Assembly (NCBI RefSeq): GCF_018069865.1
Contig: NZ_JAGQDG010000007.1
Coordinates: 248,001 to 312,000 of the forward strand
Direction: 5' to 3'
DNA: 64,000 bases
Origin: Ideonella paludis
Lineage (GTDB): Bacteria; Pseudomonadota; Gammaproteobacteria; Burkholderiales; Burkholderiaceae_C
This document shows, in pieces, positions 39,462 to 48,628 of the stretch (its first letter is position 1; each line of letters begins with the position of its first letter). The position numbers were made by a program, and so were the translations under genes. The notes under the pieces were generated by a model. It made no database searches, was not told the DNA's origin, and was given only the letters and a program-made list of their open reading frames with translations.

Positions 39462-40140
39462 GTCGGACCCCATTATTTCCGTTGAACACCTGACCCAGCG
39501 CGTGAGCGATGCCACTGGGACGCTCACCATTCTCCACGACATCAACACCCAGATTTTGCCCAGGGAGACTGTGGCCATTGTGGGTGCGTCGGGCTCGGGC
39601 AAAAGCACGCTGCTGTCGCTGATGGCGGGCCTGGATGTGCCCAGCGAGGGCCGCGTGGTGCTGGACGGGGTAGACCTGTTTGCCCTGGGCGAGGACGAGC
39701 GCGCCGCAGTGCGGGCGCAGAAGCTGGGCTTTGTCTTCCAGAGCTTTCAGCTCTTAGGCAACCGCACAGCGCTTGAGAACGTGATGCTGCCGCTGGAGCT
39801 GGCCGGCGAGCGCAACGCCCGCGCTTTGGCCACCGCCATGTTGCATCGGGTCGGTTTGGGCGAGCGCCTCAACCACTATCCCAAGGTGCTGTCGGGTGGC
39901 GAGCAGCAGCGGGTGGCGCTGGCGCGAGCCTTTGTGGTGCGGCCCAAAGTGCTGTTGGCGGACGAGCCCACTGGCAGCCTGGACTTCGCCACCGGCGAGA
40001 CGGTCATGGCCTTGATGCTGGAGCTGAACCAGGAACTGGGCACCACCCTGGTCTTGGTGACCCACGACCGTGCCCTGGCGGCCCGCTGCGACCGCGCCTT
40101 GCAGATTGAAGCCGGGCGCTTGGTGCAGCCGCAGGCCTGA
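39460..40140 (+). CDS. ybbA: ABC transporter ATP-binding protein, YbbA/LolD-type
   Basis: The 226-aa ATPase has Walker A GASGSGKST, a Q-loop in FVFQSFQLLGNRTALENVMLP-like sequence, signature LSGGEQQRVALARA and Walker B VLLADEPTGSLD. It belongs to the MacB/LolD/YbbA group. The usual YbbP-like permease is not adjacent; in this window it stands alone with tesA. Its start codon overlaps that of tesA on the other strand. Confidence 0.9.
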   Translation: MSDPIISVEHLTQRVSDATGTLTILHDINTQILPRETVAIVGASGSGKSTLLSLMAGLDVPSEGRVVLDGVDLFALGEDERAAVRAQKLGFVFQSFQLLGNRTALENVMLPLELAGERNARALATAMLHRVGLGERLNHYPKVLSGGEQQRVALARAFVVRPKVLLADEPTGSLDFATGETVMALMLELNQELGTTLVLVTHDRALAARCDRALQIEAGRLVQPQA

Positions 40141-40149
40141 GCGCCCATG

Positions 40150-40174
40150 AAAAAGGCACCCACGAGGGGTGCCT
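40150..40174 (-). terminator. terminator between ybbA and the ppi gene
   Basis: AGGCACCC and GGGTGCCT pair around a 5-nt loop; in the leftward direction the stem is followed by TTTTT. It ends the selO-to-ppi operon and may serve ybbA too. Confidence 0.85.
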
Positions 40175-40217
40175 GATGTGTGTGTCAGCCGTCTGAGTGA
40201 CGGCCGCTGCCAGAGGT

Positions 40218-41021
40218 TTACTGGCCGCCTTGCGAGAACTTGTAGTCCGTCTTGGCGGCTTTGCGCAGCTGGTCTTGATACTCTTGCAGCTTGGCTTGGC
40301 CCATGCGCTGCTTGAGTTGAGCCTTGACTTCCTCGAAGGCCGGGAATTGGGCTTCGCGGGTGTCTTCCAGCTTGATGATGTGATAGCCGAACTGGGTCTT
40401 GACCGGGGTCTCGGTCATCTCGCCCTTCTTCAGCTTGGCCATGGCTTGGCCGAACTCGGGCACATAGGTGTCGGGCTTGGCAAAGTCCAGGTCGCCGCCG
40501 TTCTCTGCAGAGCCGGGGTCCTTGGAGTTCTTCTTGGCCAAGTCTTCAAACTTGCCACCCGCCTTGATCTCGGCGATCAGGCGCTTGGCGTCTTCTTCCT
40601 TCTCGACCAGGATGTGACGAGCACGGTACTCTTGGCCGCTGTTTTGGGCCTTGACCTTGTTGTACTCGGCCTGGGCTTCAGCGTCGGTGGGCTCGTTCTT
40701 CTTGGCGTAATCGGCGAACAACTCGCGGATCAGCACGGTCTGGCGCAGCAGCTCAAATTGAGCCTTGTACTCAGCCGAGGCCGGGATGCCCTTGCGCTCC
40801 GCTTCCTGGGCAAAGATTTCGCGCATCACGACTTCGTCTTTGGCACGCTGCTGCATCTCGGGCGTCACTTGCTGGCCGGCGCGGCTGGCTTGCTGCAGCA
40901 AGGTGTCCACGCGGCTCTTGGGAACGGCCTTGCCGTTCACGGTGGTGACGTTTTGGGCGTGTGCAGCCAGAGGCATCAACACCGCCAGTGCGGCGACCAG
41001 GGTCGTAGACTTCAAATTCAT
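40218..41021 (-). CDS. periplasmic parvulin-type peptidyl-prolyl isomerase
   Basis: The 267-aa protein has a signal peptide (ALAVLMPLAAHAQ), an N-terminal SurA/PrsA-like helical chaperone part and a parvulin domain (EYRARHILVEKEEDAKRLIA, GDLDFAKPDTYVPEFGQAM, VKTQFGYHIIKLED). It helps fold outer-membrane and secreted proteins. It is the last gene of the selO-msrB-yciB-bolA-ppi operon and ends at a clear terminator. Confidence 0.92.
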   Translation of the reverse strand: MNLKSTTLVAALAVLMPLAAHAQNVTTVNGKAVPKSRVDTLLQQASRAGQQVTPEMQQRAKDEVVMREIFAQEAERKGIPASAEYKAQFELLRQTVLIRELFADYAKKNEPTDAEAQAEYNKVKAQNSGQEYRARHILVEKEEDAKRLIAEIKAGGKFEDLAKKNSKDPGSAENGGDLDFAKPDTYVPEFGQAMAKLKKGEMTETPVKTQFGYHIIKLEDTREAQFPAFEEVKAQLKQRMGQAKLQEYQDQLRKAAKTDYKFSQGGQ

Positions 41022-41059
41022 TCGTGTCGCCTTTCGGGGGACTCGGGGGAAGATCAAAT

Positions 41060-41341
41060 TCAATGGCCTAGCTCGCTGGGCGCGCGGGCCTGGATGGCCA
41101 ACGCATGGATGCCCTGAGGCACCAGCAAGCGCAGGGCATCATACACGAGGCGATGTCGCTCTAAGAGGCGCTTTCCCTCGAACAAGGGGCTCACTACCAC
41201 GACTGAAAAATGGCTGCCCTCACGAGCGCCAGCATGGCCTGCGTGGGCCGCGCTGTCGTCGCTGACTTCCAGCCGAACAGGTGCTAGGGCAGCGTTCAGC
41301 GCGGCCTCCACCGCGCTGGCCTGGACACGGGGCGCGCTCAT
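41060..41341 (-). CDS. bolA: BolA family protein
   Basis: The 93-aa protein has the BolA fold: LEVSDDSAAHAGHAGAREG with the invariant His region, HFSVVVVSPLFEGKRLLERHR and VYDALRLLVPQGIHALAI. BolA proteins act with monothiol glutaredoxins in iron-sulfur handling and envelope stress. The start overlaps the yciB stop by 4 bp, so translation is coupled. Confidence 0.93.
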   Translation of the reverse strand: MSAPRVQASAVEAALNAALAPVRLEVSDDSAAHAGHAGAREGSHFSVVVVSPLFEGKRLLERHRLVYDALRLLVPQGIHALAIQARAPSELGH

Positions 41342-41985
41342 GGCTTGGGCGTGCCGGTGTCAGCCGACTCATCGGGCGGCAAGTGCTTGGCAATGACCAG
41401 CCCTTGCGCGATCGTGAAGGCAAAAATCAGTGCCGTGGCGCCAAAGACCTTGAAGTTGACCCAGGTGGACAGCTCAAAGGTGTAGGCCACCCACAAATTG
41501 AGCAAGCCCATCAGGCCAAAGAACAGCACCCAAGCCGAGTTGAGTTGGCGCCAGACTTTGGCGGGCAGGTCCAGCTCCGCCGAGAGCATGCTCTTGAGCA
41601 GGTTCTTGCCCAGCACCGCTTGGCTGAACCACAGCACCAGACCAAAGGCCCAATAGAGGCCACTGGGCTTCCACTTGATGAAGGTCTCATTGTGGAACCA
41701 CACGGTCAGGCCCCCCAAGACCACCACCAAGCCGAGGCTGACCCACAGCATCAAGTCGACCTTGCGGCCCTTGAGCTTGAGGAAGGCGACCTGAGCCAGC
41801 GTGGCGATGATCACCACGATGGTGGCCAGCAACACCGGCGCTTCTTTCGGGCCGACCACACCGCCGGACACCAGCACGCCAAAGTGCTCGGTGGCCCATT
41901 GGCTGGCGATCTCGCTATTGTTTTCAGCCCCCTTGAAGGTGGCAAAAAAAAGAATCAGCGGCAGGAAATCAAGCAACAACTTCAT
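41338..41985 (-). CDS. yciB: inner-membrane septation protein A (YciB/IspZ)
   Basis: The 215-aa protein has five to six membrane helices and the family start [38 protein letters not shown] and [20 protein letters not shown] are characteristic. YciB is linked to envelope integrity and septation. ATG 41985 overlaps the msrB stop (ATGA). The order msrB-yciB-bolA-ppi is common in betaproteobacteria. Confidence 0.94.
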   Translation of the reverse strand: MKLLLDFLPLILFFATFKGAENNSEIASQWATEHFGVLVSGGVVGPKEAPVLLATIVVIIATLAQVAFLKLKGRKVDLMLWVSLGLVVVLGGLTVWFHNETFIKWKPSGLYWAFGLVLWFSQAVLGKNLLKSMLSAELDLPAKVWRQLNSAWVLFFGLMGLLNLWVAYTFELSTWVNFKVFGATALIFAFTIAQGLVIAKHLPPDESADTGTPKP

Positions 41986-42449
41986 GGAGAACCCGTGGGG
42001 TCGGAGTCGGGGGAGTGCGGCGCGAAGTGTATCGCCGCTGAGTTGATGCAAAAGCGCTCGCCAGTGGGCTCGGGGCCGTCCTCAAACACATGGCCCAGGT
42101 GTGAGCCGCACTGTGCGCAGCGCACTTCCACGCGCACCATGCCGTGGGATTCATCGACCACCCGCTCAATGCGACCTTCATCGATGGCCTGCCAGTAGCT
42201 GGGCCAGCCACAGCCGGCGTCAAACTTGGTGCCCGACTCAAACAGCGCGGTGCCACAGCCCACGCAGTGATACTGCCCATCGCGCCAATGGTCCCACCAG
42301 GCGCCGGTAAACGGCCGCTCGGTGGCGGCTTGGCGTGTCACCGCATATTGCATCGGGTCCAGCTCGGCCCGCCATTGGGCCTCGTCTTTGCGCACCGGGT
42401 AGCGGGCATCGTCGTGCGAGTGGGGTTCGGGGCGGCGGCGGAAGATCAT
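41982..42449 (-). CDS. msrB: peptide-methionine (R)-S-oxide reductase
   Basis: The 155-aa enzyme reduces methionine-R-sulfoxide in proteins. Zinc-binding CVGC and CAQC pairs and the catalytic [11 protein letters not shown] are present, the Cys form rather than Sec. [11 protein letters not shown] marks the substrate site. It overlaps selO upstream and yciB downstream by 4 bp each; SelO is itself tied to redox protection, so the pair makes sense together. Confidence 0.95.
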   Translation of the reverse strand: MIFRRRPEPHSHDDARYPVRKDEAQWRAELDPMQYAVTRQAATERPFTGAWWDHWRDGQYHCVGCGTALFESGTKFDAGCGWPSYWQAIDEGRIERVVDESHGMVRVEVRCAQCGSHLGHVFEDGPEPTGERFCINSAAIHFAPHSPDSDPTGSP

Positions 42450-43963
42450 GAGGAGCAGCTCACTTCAAGGTGTCGGGCCCAGTCGGGCGGAAAGGCCGCA
42501 TCGGCCTCGGCGTCTGGCTGTTCGTCGTAGGGGCGGGACAAAACTTTCAGCAAGCGTTGCACCTCACCCATTTCGCCCCGTTCAGCCTGCTCAATGGCTT
42601 GCTGTGCCAAGTGATTGCGCAGCACATATTTAGGCACCACCGTGCACATGCGCGCCTGGCGCTCGGCATCCACACTGTCTTCTTGCTGCAGTCGCGCGGC
42701 ATAGCGTGCGCCCCAGGCGTCAAAAGCGTCTCGATCAATGAACAGGTCTCTGAGCGGGCTCAGGTCCGCCCCGGGGGCGGTGCTGAAGTGGCAGAGGCGG
42801 CGCGAGGCAATGGGGTAGTCGGTATGGTGGCGAGCCAGCAGGCGCAGCCATTCATCCACCAACGCCTTGTCGTCGTCTTGGGCTGTGGCCAAGCCCAATC
42901 GGGCCCGCATCAGCCGCAAGAACTCGGCCTCAAACTCAGCAGCGAAGGGCGCCAGTTCAGCTTGAATGGCTTCAACATCCGCCTCATCGCCCAGGCCGGC
43001 GCCGATCACCGGCACCAGCGCTTGCGCCAGCGCATGCAAGTTCCACCAGGCGACATGTGGTTGCCGCTCGAAGGCATATCGACCACGTTCGTCCGAGTGA
43101 TTGCAGATGTGATGTGGATCGAAGCCATCCAAAAAGCCAAAGGGCCCGTAGTCGATGGTCAGGCCCAGGATGGACATGTTGTCGGTGTTCATCACGCCGT
43201 GGCAAAAGCCCAGGGCTTGCCAATGCGCCATCAGCCGCGCCGTGCGCCGGGTCACCTCGCCCAGCAGCGCCAAGGCGGGCTGGGGGGCCGACTGACAAGC
43301 CGGGAAGTGCTGCGCCAGCACAAAGTCCAGCAATTGCCGCAACTCGGCGTGCAGGCCGTGGTGAGCAAAGTGTTCAAAGTGACCAAAGCGGATGAAGCTG
43401 GGCGCCACGCGGGTCACCACGGCCGCGCGCTCGGCGCGTTCGCGCCGCACTGGCAAGGGCGAATGGGTGGCGCACAGCGCCCGGGTGGTGGGCACGCCCA
43501 GGTGGTGCAGGGCCTCGGAGCACAGCAGCTCGCGAATGGTCGATCGCAGCACGGCCCGGCCATCGCCCATGCGGGAGTAAGGGGTCTGCCCGGCACCTTT
43601 GAGTTGAATCTCCATGGGCCCATTGGGGGTGTTCAGCTCGCCGAGCAGCAGCGCTCGGCCGTCGCCCAACTGCCCCGCCCAGACGCCAAACTGGTGGCCG
43701 CTGTACACACTGGCCAAAGGGCGCATGCCCGGCCACAGAGCATTGCCACTCAAGACCTCCAGCGCCGGAGGGTTGCTCACCCACCAATCCTCGGGCCAGC
43801 CCAGCGTTTGAGCGCAGGCGGGGCTGTGGGCCAGCCAGGCGGGGCTCGGCACTCCAGAGGCCTGCATTTCAGTGAAGAAGGCCGGGCCCAACTGAGCAAA
43901 GCGGTTGACCCAGGACGACGCAGCGGGCGCGAATGGGAGCGACGAGGCAGGCGGTGAAGACAT
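42446..43963 (-). CDS. selO: SelO (YdiU) protein adenylyltransferase
   Basis: The 505-aa pseudokinase-fold enzyme transfers AMP to protein hydroxyls, mainly on redox proteins. Family marks are [33 protein letters not shown]-like [46 protein letters not shown] and [13 protein letters not shown]. The C-terminus EVSCSS corresponds to the site of Sec in animal SELENOO, here Cys. The upstream frame is open, but ATG 43963 starts the conserved region. It is first in a five-gene coupled operon. Confidence 0.94.
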   Translation of the reverse strand: MSSPPASSLPFAPAASSWVNRFAQLGPAFFTEMQASGVPSPAWLAHSPACAQTLGWPEDWWVSNPPALEVLSGNALWPGMRPLASVYSGHQFGVWAGQLGDGRALLLGELNTPNGPMEIQLKGAGQTPYSRMGDGRAVLRSTIRELLCSEALHHLGVPTTRALCATHSPLPVRRERAERAAVVTRVAPSFIRFGHFEHFAHHGLHAELRQLLDFVLAQHFPACQSAPQPALALLGEVTRRTARLMAHWQALGFCHGVMNTDNMSILGLTIDYGPFGFLDGFDPHHICNHSDERGRYAFERQPHVAWWNLHALAQALVPVIGAGLGDEADVEAIQAELAPFAAEFEAEFLRLMRARLGLATAQDDDKALVDEWLRLLARHHTDYPIASRRLCHFSTAPGADLSPLRDLFIDRDAFDAWGARYAARLQQEDSVDAERQARMCTVVPKYVLRNHLAQQAIEQAERGEMGEVQRLLKVLSRPYDEQPDAEADAAFPPDWARHLEVSCSS

Positions 43964-44160
43964 GGTCAGAGTGTAGAGAAGCCCTGTCGGGCGTGCCGCA
44001 CGGCAGCGCGGTGCCCCTCTCTGCCGCATTGCCTATGGCGGTGTGTGGGCGGCTTGTCTCAAGCGCGACAGGGCATTCCCTGAACCCCAAGAACTCTGGC
44101 TTGGGCTACCGTAAGCTTCTGTCAGCCTTCAGCGCTGTAACCCCTTGCAGGAGACTCTTG

Positions 44161-45405
44161 ATGAACGTGACGCACAAGCTTTTCGGTGTGACCATGGCGG
44201 CCTCTATGACCCTGATGTGCGGGGTGGCTTTCGCCCAAAAGGGTGAGACCGTCAAGATCGCCTGGATCGACCCGCTGACAGGCCTGATGGGCCCTGTGGG
44301 CAACAACCAGGTCAAGAGCTTCCAGTTTGTGGCTGAGCGCTTCAACAAGAACAACTCAGCTGGCGTGAAGTTCGAGATCATCCCCATCGATAACAAGCTG
44401 AGCCCGGCCGAAACGCTGAACGCCTTGAAGTCGGCCATCGACCAAGGCGTGCGCTATGTGACCCAGGGCAATGGTTCGGGCGCCGCTGCGGCGCTGGTTG
44501 AAGCCGTGGCCAAACACAACGAGCGTAACCCTGGCAAAGAGGTGCTCTACATCAACCACTCGGCGGTGGACCCTGACCTGACCAACAGCAAGTGCAACTA
44601 CTGGCACTTCCGCCTGGACGCCGACACCTCCATGAAGATGGAAGCGCTGACGACCTTCATGAAAGATCGCCCGGAGGTCAAGAAGGTCTATCTGCTGAAC
44701 CAGAACTATGCCCACGGCCACCAAGTGGCCAAGTACGCCAAGGACATCCTGCCGCGCAAGCGCCCCGATGTGCAGTTCGTGGGTGAAGACCTGCATCCCT
44801 TGGCCTCGGTGCGCGACTTCGCGCCTTATGTGGCTAAGATCAAGGCCTCGGGCGCCGACACCGTGATCACTGGCAACTGGGGCTCTGACCTGTCGCTGCT
44901 GGTCAAGGCGGCCAATGATGCTGGCTTGAACGTCAACTTCTACACCTATTACGCGGGCGTCACCGGCACCCCGACGGCCTTGGGCCCGGCGGCCGCCGGC
45001 AAGGTCTTCCAAGTCTCTTACATGCACTCCAATATGGACGGCGTGGCAGGTGAGATCATCTCGGGCTTCAAGGCCAAGTACCCCGATGCCGACTGGTACA
45101 CCGGCTCGACCTATCACATCTATGCGCTGCTGAGTGACGCGATGGCCAAGGCCAAGTCGACCGACCCCGTCAAGGTGGCCGCCGCCTTGGAAGGCCTGAA
45201 GACCAAGAGCTTCAACGGCGAGGTCGAGATGCGAAAGACCGACCACCAGTTGCAGCAAACGCTCTACATCTCGACATGGCAGAAGGTCGATGCCAAGAAC
45301 AAGTACAGCGTGGAGAACACCGGCTACACCTTTGCGCCGGTCAAGACCTTTGAGCCTTATGTCTCCAGCACGCCCACGTCTTGCCAGATGAAGCGTCCGG
45401 GCTGA
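44161..45405 (+). CDS. livK: ABC transporter substrate-binding protein, branched-chain amino acid type
   Basis: The 414-aa type I periplasmic binding protein has a signal peptide (ASMTLMCGVAFAQ) and the Leu/Ile/Val-binding fold (VKIAWIDPLTGLMGPVGNN, ADTVITGNWGSDLSLLVKAA). It heads livKHMGF. GCAGGAGACTCTTG precedes the ATG. The adjoining fatty-acid or branched-chain degradation cluster suggests it feeds carbon into beta-oxidation, but the ligand (amino acid, amide or short-chain compound) cannot be told. Confidence 0.88.
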   Translation: MNVTHKLFGVTMAASMTLMCGVAFAQKGETVKIAWIDPLTGLMGPVGNNQVKSFQFVAERFNKNNSAGVKFEIIPIDNKLSPAETLNALKSAIDQGVRYVTQGNGSGAAAALVEAVAKHNERNPGKEVLYINHSAVDPDLTNSKCNYWHFRLDADTSMKMEALTTFMKDRPEVKKVYLLNQNYAHGHQVAKYAKDILPRKRPDVQFVGEDLHPLASVRDFAPYVAKIKASGADTVITGNWGSDLSLLVKAANDAGLNVNFYTYYAGVTGTPTALGPAAAGKVFQVSYMHSNMDGVAGEIISGFKAKYPDADWYTGSTYHIYALLSDAMAKAKSTDPVKVAAALEGLKTKSFNGEVEMRKTDHQLQQTLYISTWQKVDAKNKYSVENTGYTFAPVKTFEPYVSSTPTSCQMKRPG

Positions 45406-45438
45406 GCCCCGCTTCAAGACAAGTAAGCTGTGGCGACC

Positions 45439-45467
45439 AGGGCCTGTCGGTGACGGGCCCTTTTTTT
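45439..45467 (+). terminator. terminator between livK and livH
   Basis: AGGGCC-T-GTC pairs with GAC-GGGCCCT around GGT and is followed by a run of seven T. It sits just before livH, so it likely acts as a partial terminator that keeps the binding protein in excess over the membrane components. Confidence 0.88.
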
Positions 45468-45478
45468 CGCGGGCACCC

Positions 45479-46513
45479 ATGCAAATTGACCAAATCCTGA
45501 TCAACCTGCTCAACGGCCTCAGCTCCGGCCTGCTGCTGTTCATGCTCAGCTCCGGACTGACGCTGATCTTCAGCATGATGGGCGTGCTGAACTTTGCCCA
45601 TGCCAGCTTCTACATGCTGGGCGCTTTCGTCGCCTATACGGTGACGGGCTGGCTTAACTTCACGGCCGCCTTGATCCTGGCCCCGCTGATCGTTGGGGCC
45701 TTGGGCGCCTTGTTCGAGCGCGGTGTGCTGCGCAAGGTGCACAAGTATGGCCATGTGCCCGAGCTGCTGGTGACCTTCGGCCTGTCCTATGTCGCGCTCG
45801 AAGTGGTGCAGCTCATCTGGGGTCGCATTCCCTTGAACTTTGAGCCCCCCACCTGGCTGCAAGGCCCCGCCTTCACGCTGATCCAACGCACGGGCCAAGG
45901 CCTGAGCGTGGTGGCGGGTTTGGCCAGCCCTGAGATGTGCCAAAGCGTGGGCGACATGGTGGTGCAGTGCACGCGCTTCCCGATGACGCGGGCCTTCATG
46001 ATGATGGTGGCCGTGGGCATGTTGGTGGCCTTGTGGTTGTTCATCACCCGCACCCGCATTGGTTTGGTGATTCAAGCCGCGCTGACCCACCCCGAGATGG
46101 TGGAGTCCTTGGGGCACAACGTGCCGCGGGTTTTCATGCTGGTCTTTGGCGCGGGCTGCGCACTGGCCGGTTTGGCGGGGGTGATTGGGGGCGTGACCTT
46201 CGTGACCGAGCCCAATATGTCTCACATCGGCCCCATCATTTTTGCGGTCATCGTCATTGGGGGCATGGGCTCGCTCAGCGGGGCTTTTGTGGGCTCGCTG
46301 GTGGTGGGCATGTTGCAGACCCTGCCGCTGACGGTGGACTCCTCTTTGGCCGATGCCTTGCGCAGCATGGGGGCTGTGGTCACACCGGACACCGTGGGTT
46401 ATCCGATTTTGCGGATCACCCTGTCTCAGGTCGCCCCGATCCTGCCTTACCTCTTGTTGGTCTTGATCTTGATCTTCCGCCCCAAGGGCTTGTTGGGCAC
46501 GCGGGAGGAATGA
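45479..46513 (+). CDS. livH: branched-chain amino acid ABC permease LivH
   Basis: The 344-aa permease has about eight membrane segments and opens with the LivH pattern INLLNGLSSGLLLFMLSSGL followed by GVLNFAHASFYMLGAF. The ATPase-contact stretch around AALTHPEMVESLGHNVPRVF is conserved. It is longer than a typical LivH (about 300 aa) because of an insertion near residues 125-170 with polar residues. It lies 12 bp after the terminator and 4 bp before livM. Confidence 0.92.
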   Translation: MQIDQILINLLNGLSSGLLLFMLSSGLTLIFSMMGVLNFAHASFYMLGAFVAYTVTGWLNFTAALILAPLIVGALGALFERGVLRKVHKYGHVPELLVTFGLSYVALEVVQLIWGRIPLNFEPPTWLQGPAFTLIQRTGQGLSVVAGLASPEMCQSVGDMVVQCTRFPMTRAFMMMVAVGMLVALWLFITRTRIGLVIQAALTHPEMVESLGHNVPRVFMLVFGAGCALAGLAGVIGGVTFVTEPNMSHIGPIIFAVIVIGGMGSLSGAFVGSLVVGMLQTLPLTVDSSLADALRSMGAVVTPDTVGYPILRITLSQVAPILPYLLLVLILIFRPKGLLGTREE

Positions 46514-46517
46514 CACC

Positions 46518-47828
46518 ATGAGCCGAAATACTCTGGCCGAGAACCGGCCCGCCTATCACTTCAAGCCCTGGAATGTGGGGCGCTGGATCATCTGGGGCGG
46601 CTTTGCGCTGGTGCTGCTCTTTGCGCCGCTGCTGTGGACCAGCAGCCTCGCCCAGACCATGCTGAGCCAGATGGGCATCGCCATCATCGTCTGCCTGGCC
46701 TACAACATGCTGTTGGGGCAGGGCGGCATGCTGAGCTTTGGCCATGCCGTTTACAGCGGCTTGGGCGCCTATCTCGCCATCCATGCGCTGAACAAAATTG
46801 GCGGCGGCTGGTGGCTGCCGGTCAGCTTGGTGCCGGTGGTCGGCGGCCTGGCCGGCATGGGCTTTGCCATCTTGCTGGGCTATGTGTCCACCAAGAAGGC
46901 CGGCACCACCTTTGCGATGATCACCTTGGGCCTGGGCGAGTTGGTGTTCTCCATGTCGCTGATGCTGCCGGAGTTCTTTGGCGGTGAGGGCGGCATCTCC
47001 AGCAACCGGGTGGTGGGCGAGAAGGTCTGGGGCATCAGCTTTGGGCCGCAGATCCAGGTCTACTACCTGATTGCCGTGTATTGCTTCATCTGCACAGCGG
47101 CCATGTTTGCACTGACCCGCACGCCGCTGGGCCGCATGCTGAACGCTGTGCGCGACAACCCCGAGCGCGTGGAGTTCATTGGCTACTCCACCCGGCATGT
47201 GCGCTACATCGCCTTCATTCTCTCGGGCTTTTTTGCCGGCATCAGCGGCGGCCTGTCGGCCATCAACACCGAGATCGTGAACGCTGAGGTGGTGGGCGCG
47301 GCGCGTTCCGGGGCTTACCTGCTCTTCGTGTTCTTGGGCGGCGCCACCTTCTTCTTCGGCCCCATCATTGGTGCCGTGTTGATGGTGTTTGCGCTGGTCT
47401 TGCTCTCGGAGTGGACACAAGCCTGGCAGCTCTACCTGGGCCTGACCTTTGTGCTGATGGTCATGTACGCGCCGGGTGGCTTTGCGGGGCTCATCATGAT
47501 GAACCTGCGGGTGGCGTCGTTTGGCAAGCTGGGTAAGCTTTGGACCGCTTACTTGGCGCTTGGGGGCGCTGGCCTGGCGGTGTTGGTGGGCTTCTCGGCC
47601 ATGATCGAAATGGTCTTTCACCTGCAGCTCAACGCGGCTCTGGGGGCGGAAGTCCCCTTCATGGGCGCCACGCTGAATGCCTTGGGCAAAGACGCTTGGG
47701 TGGGCTCTGTCTTTGTGGTGCTGACGGGCTTAGGCCTGTTTGAGGTGGCACGGCGCCAGTTCAATCTGCAGTGGGGCGAGATCCAAGAGGAGATCGAGAA
47801 AGAAATCAAACGTCGGGAGACCCTGTGA
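46518..47828 (+). CDS. livM: branched-chain amino acid ABC permease LivM
   Basis: The 436-aa permease has the LivM core: YNMLLGQGGMLSFGHAVYSG, TLGLGELVFSMSLMLPEFFGG, GRMLNAVRDNPERVEFIGYS. After the core a C-terminal extension of about 95 residues adds two membrane segments (LGGAGLAVLVGFSAMIEMV and VGSVFVVLTGLGLFEVA) and a charged helix (EIQEEIEKEIKRRE). That tail is not standard for LivM. Its stop shares one base with the livG start. Confidence 0.9.
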   Translation: MSRNTLAENRPAYHFKPWNVGRWIIWGGFALVLLFAPLLWTSSLAQTMLSQMGIAIIVCLAYNMLLGQGGMLSFGHAVYSGLGAYLAIHALNKIGGGWWLPVSLVPVVGGLAGMGFAILLGYVSTKKAGTTFAMITLGLGELVFSMSLMLPEFFGGEGGISSNRVVGEKVWGISFGPQIQVYYLIAVYCFICTAAMFALTRTPLGRMLNAVRDNPERVEFIGYSTRHVRYIAFILSGFFAGISGGLSAINTEIVNAEVVGAARSGAYLLFVFLGGATFFFGPIIGAVLMVFALVLLSEWTQAWQLYLGLTFVLMVMYAPGGFAGLIMMNLRVASFGKLGKLWTAYLALGGAGLAVLVGFSAMIEMVFHLQLNAALGAEVPFMGATLNALGKDAWVGSVFVVLTGLGLFEVARRQFNLQWGEIQEEIEKEIKRRETL

Positions 47829-48628
47829 TGCGTGCCCCATCCTCCACCCCTGGCAGCTTTGCGCTGGAGCTGCGCGATGTGCGCAAGAGCTTTGGCCGCA
47901 CCGAGATCATTCGCGGCGCAAGTTTGCAGGTCAAGCCCGGCGAGCGCGTGGCCATCATCGGCCCCAACGGCGCGGGCAAGTCCACCTTGTTCAACCTGAT
48001 GAGCGGGCGCTTCGACATCAGCAGCGGGGAGATCCTGCTGCATGGCCGGCGCATTGATGGCAAAAAGCCCTTTGAGATCGCTCGCATGGGCCTGGCCCGC
48101 AGCTTTCAGGTCAGCAACCTGTTCACGCGCTTGTCGGTGTTCGAGAACATCCGCTGCGCGCTGCTGTGGTCCATGGGTCAGCGCTATGCGTTTTGGCGCT
48201 TTTTGGCCGACCTGAAAGAGGTGAACGAGCGGGCCGATGAAGTGCTGGAGATGATCCGCCTGGACAAGCGCCGCGATCAGATGGCCATGAACCTGACCTA
48301 TGCCGAGCAACGCGCACTGGAGATCGGCATCACCATTGCCGGTGGCTCAGACGTGATCTTGCTGGACGAGCCGACAGCGGGCATGAGCAAGAGCGAGACC
48401 AAGCGCTTTGTGCAGCTCATCCGTGAGGTGACCGAAGGCAAAACCCTGCTGACCGTGGAGCACGACATGGGCGTGGTCTTTGGCTTGGCCGATCGCATTG
48501 CCGTGCTGGTTTATGGCGAAGTGATCGCCTTTGACACCCCGGAAGCCGTGCGCGCCAATCCGCGCGTGCAAGAGGCCTATCTGGGCTCGGTCTTGGCAGA
48601 AACCCAAGCGGCGGAGGCGCAGGCATGA
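47828..48628 (+). CDS. livG: branched-chain amino acid ABC ATPase LivG
   Basis: The 266-aa ATPase has Walker A GPNGAGKST, the signature-like LTYAEQRALEIGITI, Walker B VILLDEPTAGMS and the LivG-type tail VFGLADRIAVLVYGEVIAFDTPE. The ORF is open upstream, but ATG 47828 overlaps the livM stop. Its stop overlaps livF (ATGA). Confidence 0.93.
   Translation: MRAPSSTPGSFALELRDVRKSFGRTEIIRGASLQVKPGERVAIIGPNGAGKSTLFNLMSGRFDISSGEILLHGRRIDGKKPFEIARMGLARSFQVSNLFTRLSVFENIRCALLWSMGQRYAFWRFLADLKEVNERADEVLEMIRLDKRRDQMAMNLTYAEQRALEIGITIAGGSDVILLDEPTAGMSKSETKRFVQLIREVTEGKTLLTVEHDMGVVFGLADRIAVLVYGEVIAFDTPEAVRANPRVQEAYLGSVLAETQAAEAQA

Noticed and set aside
42446-43963. Selenocysteine in SelO
   Set aside because: The C-terminal site is a Cys codon and there is no in-frame UGA before the stop.
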